Shown here piece by piece: positions 6,013-6,240 of a stretch of DNA of 6,240 nt. Source of the stretch: an uncultured Slackia sp. (GTDB lineage Bacteria > Actinomycetota > Coriobacteriia > Coriobacteriales > Eggerthellaceae); NCBI GenBank assembly GCA_900553775.1, contig USEZ01000112.1, positions 1-6,240 on the forward strand, given 5' to 3'. The notes below the pieces were generated by a model. It ran no database searches and was not told where the DNA came from. It was given only the letters and a program-made list of their open reading frames with translations. Within the stretch, counting starts at the first letter, position 1. Every line of letters starts with the position of its first letter. Made by a program: the position numbers and the translations under genes.

Positions 6013-6205
6013 GCGCCTTGGGAAGCCGCCCGAAGGCGGACTCGCCCGCCGAAGCCCCAGTGCGCACTCGTCGCATCCCGCGCATAAACCGCGCCTGGGG
6101 GCGAAAGCCTCGAAGCGCCCGCCCTATAAAAAGCGGCCGCGAGGGAAAGCGCCGTCGCGCGCCGGCTTTCGCATGGGTACGTGGAATCAGGGGGGATACG
6201 CGACC
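6013..6205 (+). other. GC-rich intergenic region with competing hairpins
   Basis: No gene is seen. GGCGG (6035-6039) can pair either with CCGCC at 6026-6030, capped by a CGAA tetraloop, or with CCGCC at 6046-6050. A GAAA-capped stem pairs GGGGC (6098-6102) with GCCTC (6107-6111). Near the next gene GAAAGC (6145-6150) is complementary to GCTTTC (6165-6170). None is followed by a T-run, so no standard terminator for the carrier gene is found. TATAAA at 6125-6130 is a possible -10 for the next gene, without a recognisable -35. Confidence 0.4.
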
Positions 6206-6240
6206 ATGGCCGAAACCACCAAGGGGCATGCAAATCGCAA
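6206..6240 (+). CDS. 5' end of an unidentified gene
   Basis: The ATG at 6206 follows a strong ribosome binding site AGGGGGGA (6189-6196) at a 9-nt spacing. The eleven codons visible encode MAETTKGHANR, a hydrophilic N-terminus, before the window ends. This is too short to assign a family. The hydrophilic, basic start would suit the cytoplasmic tail of a membrane carrier, like the gene before it, but that is a guess. The start codon and spacing are the only real support that this is a gene. Confidence 0.6.
   Translation, partial: MAETTKGHANR

Noticed and set aside
1..6240. CRISPR arrays, tRNA or rRNA genes, insertion sequences
   Set aside because: No regularly spaced direct repeats, no tRNA cloverleaf or rRNA signature and no transposase-like frame were seen. 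All large frames with family motifs are ordinary metabolic or transport genes.

Overview
The window is high-GC DNA with GC-rich third codon positions, strong AGGAGG-type ribosome binding sites and short intergenic gaps. The gene set is an animal/fungal-type NADP isocitrate dehydrogenase, a sodium:alanine/glycine symporter under a glycine riboswitch, a DUF389 membrane protein, an archaeal-type ornithine cyclodeaminase and an oxalate:formate-antiporter-family carrier. Together this looks like an amino-acid-using anaerobic actinobacterium, most likely a coriobacterium of the Eggerthellaceae type. That placement is inference from gene content and base composition, not from a database match.

Layout. 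Bases 1-85 hold the 5' end of icd on the minus strand. Bases 86 to about 500 carry no convincing gene but contain a compact cluster of palindromes built on GCATGC (about 236-306). A promoter near 505-534 drives a leader of about 230 nt that contains a single-aptamer glycine riboswitch (core 590-697) and a likely ribosome-binding-site hairpin (736-768). These precede an AgcS-family symporter gene (774-2195) that ends in a strong intrinsic terminator (2239-2270). Next comes a convergent minus-strand DUF389 membrane protein (2345-3346). It is divergent from a plus-strand TIGR00300/ornithine cyclodeaminase gene (3540-4628). A well-formed promoter and a perfect inverted repeat precede a 12-TM MFS carrier of the OFA family (4765-6012). 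A GC-rich gap with competing hairpins follows, and the window ends in the first 11 codons of another plus-strand gene (6206 onward).

How the genes may work together. The riboswitch ties expression of the symporter to intracellular glycine. The 5' strand of its P1 helix is exactly complementary to a segment inside the ribosome-binding-site hairpin, which suggests an OFF switch: glycine present, uptake gene silenced. The cyclodeaminase would turn ornithine, for example from arginine deiminase activity, into proline plus ammonia. The OFA carrier probably moves a small organic anion that cannot be named from sequence. The genes appear to be separate transcription units rather than one operon. The most informative element is the riboswitch and its platform. 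I found no clearly undescribed system; the palindrome cluster next to icd is the least explained structure.
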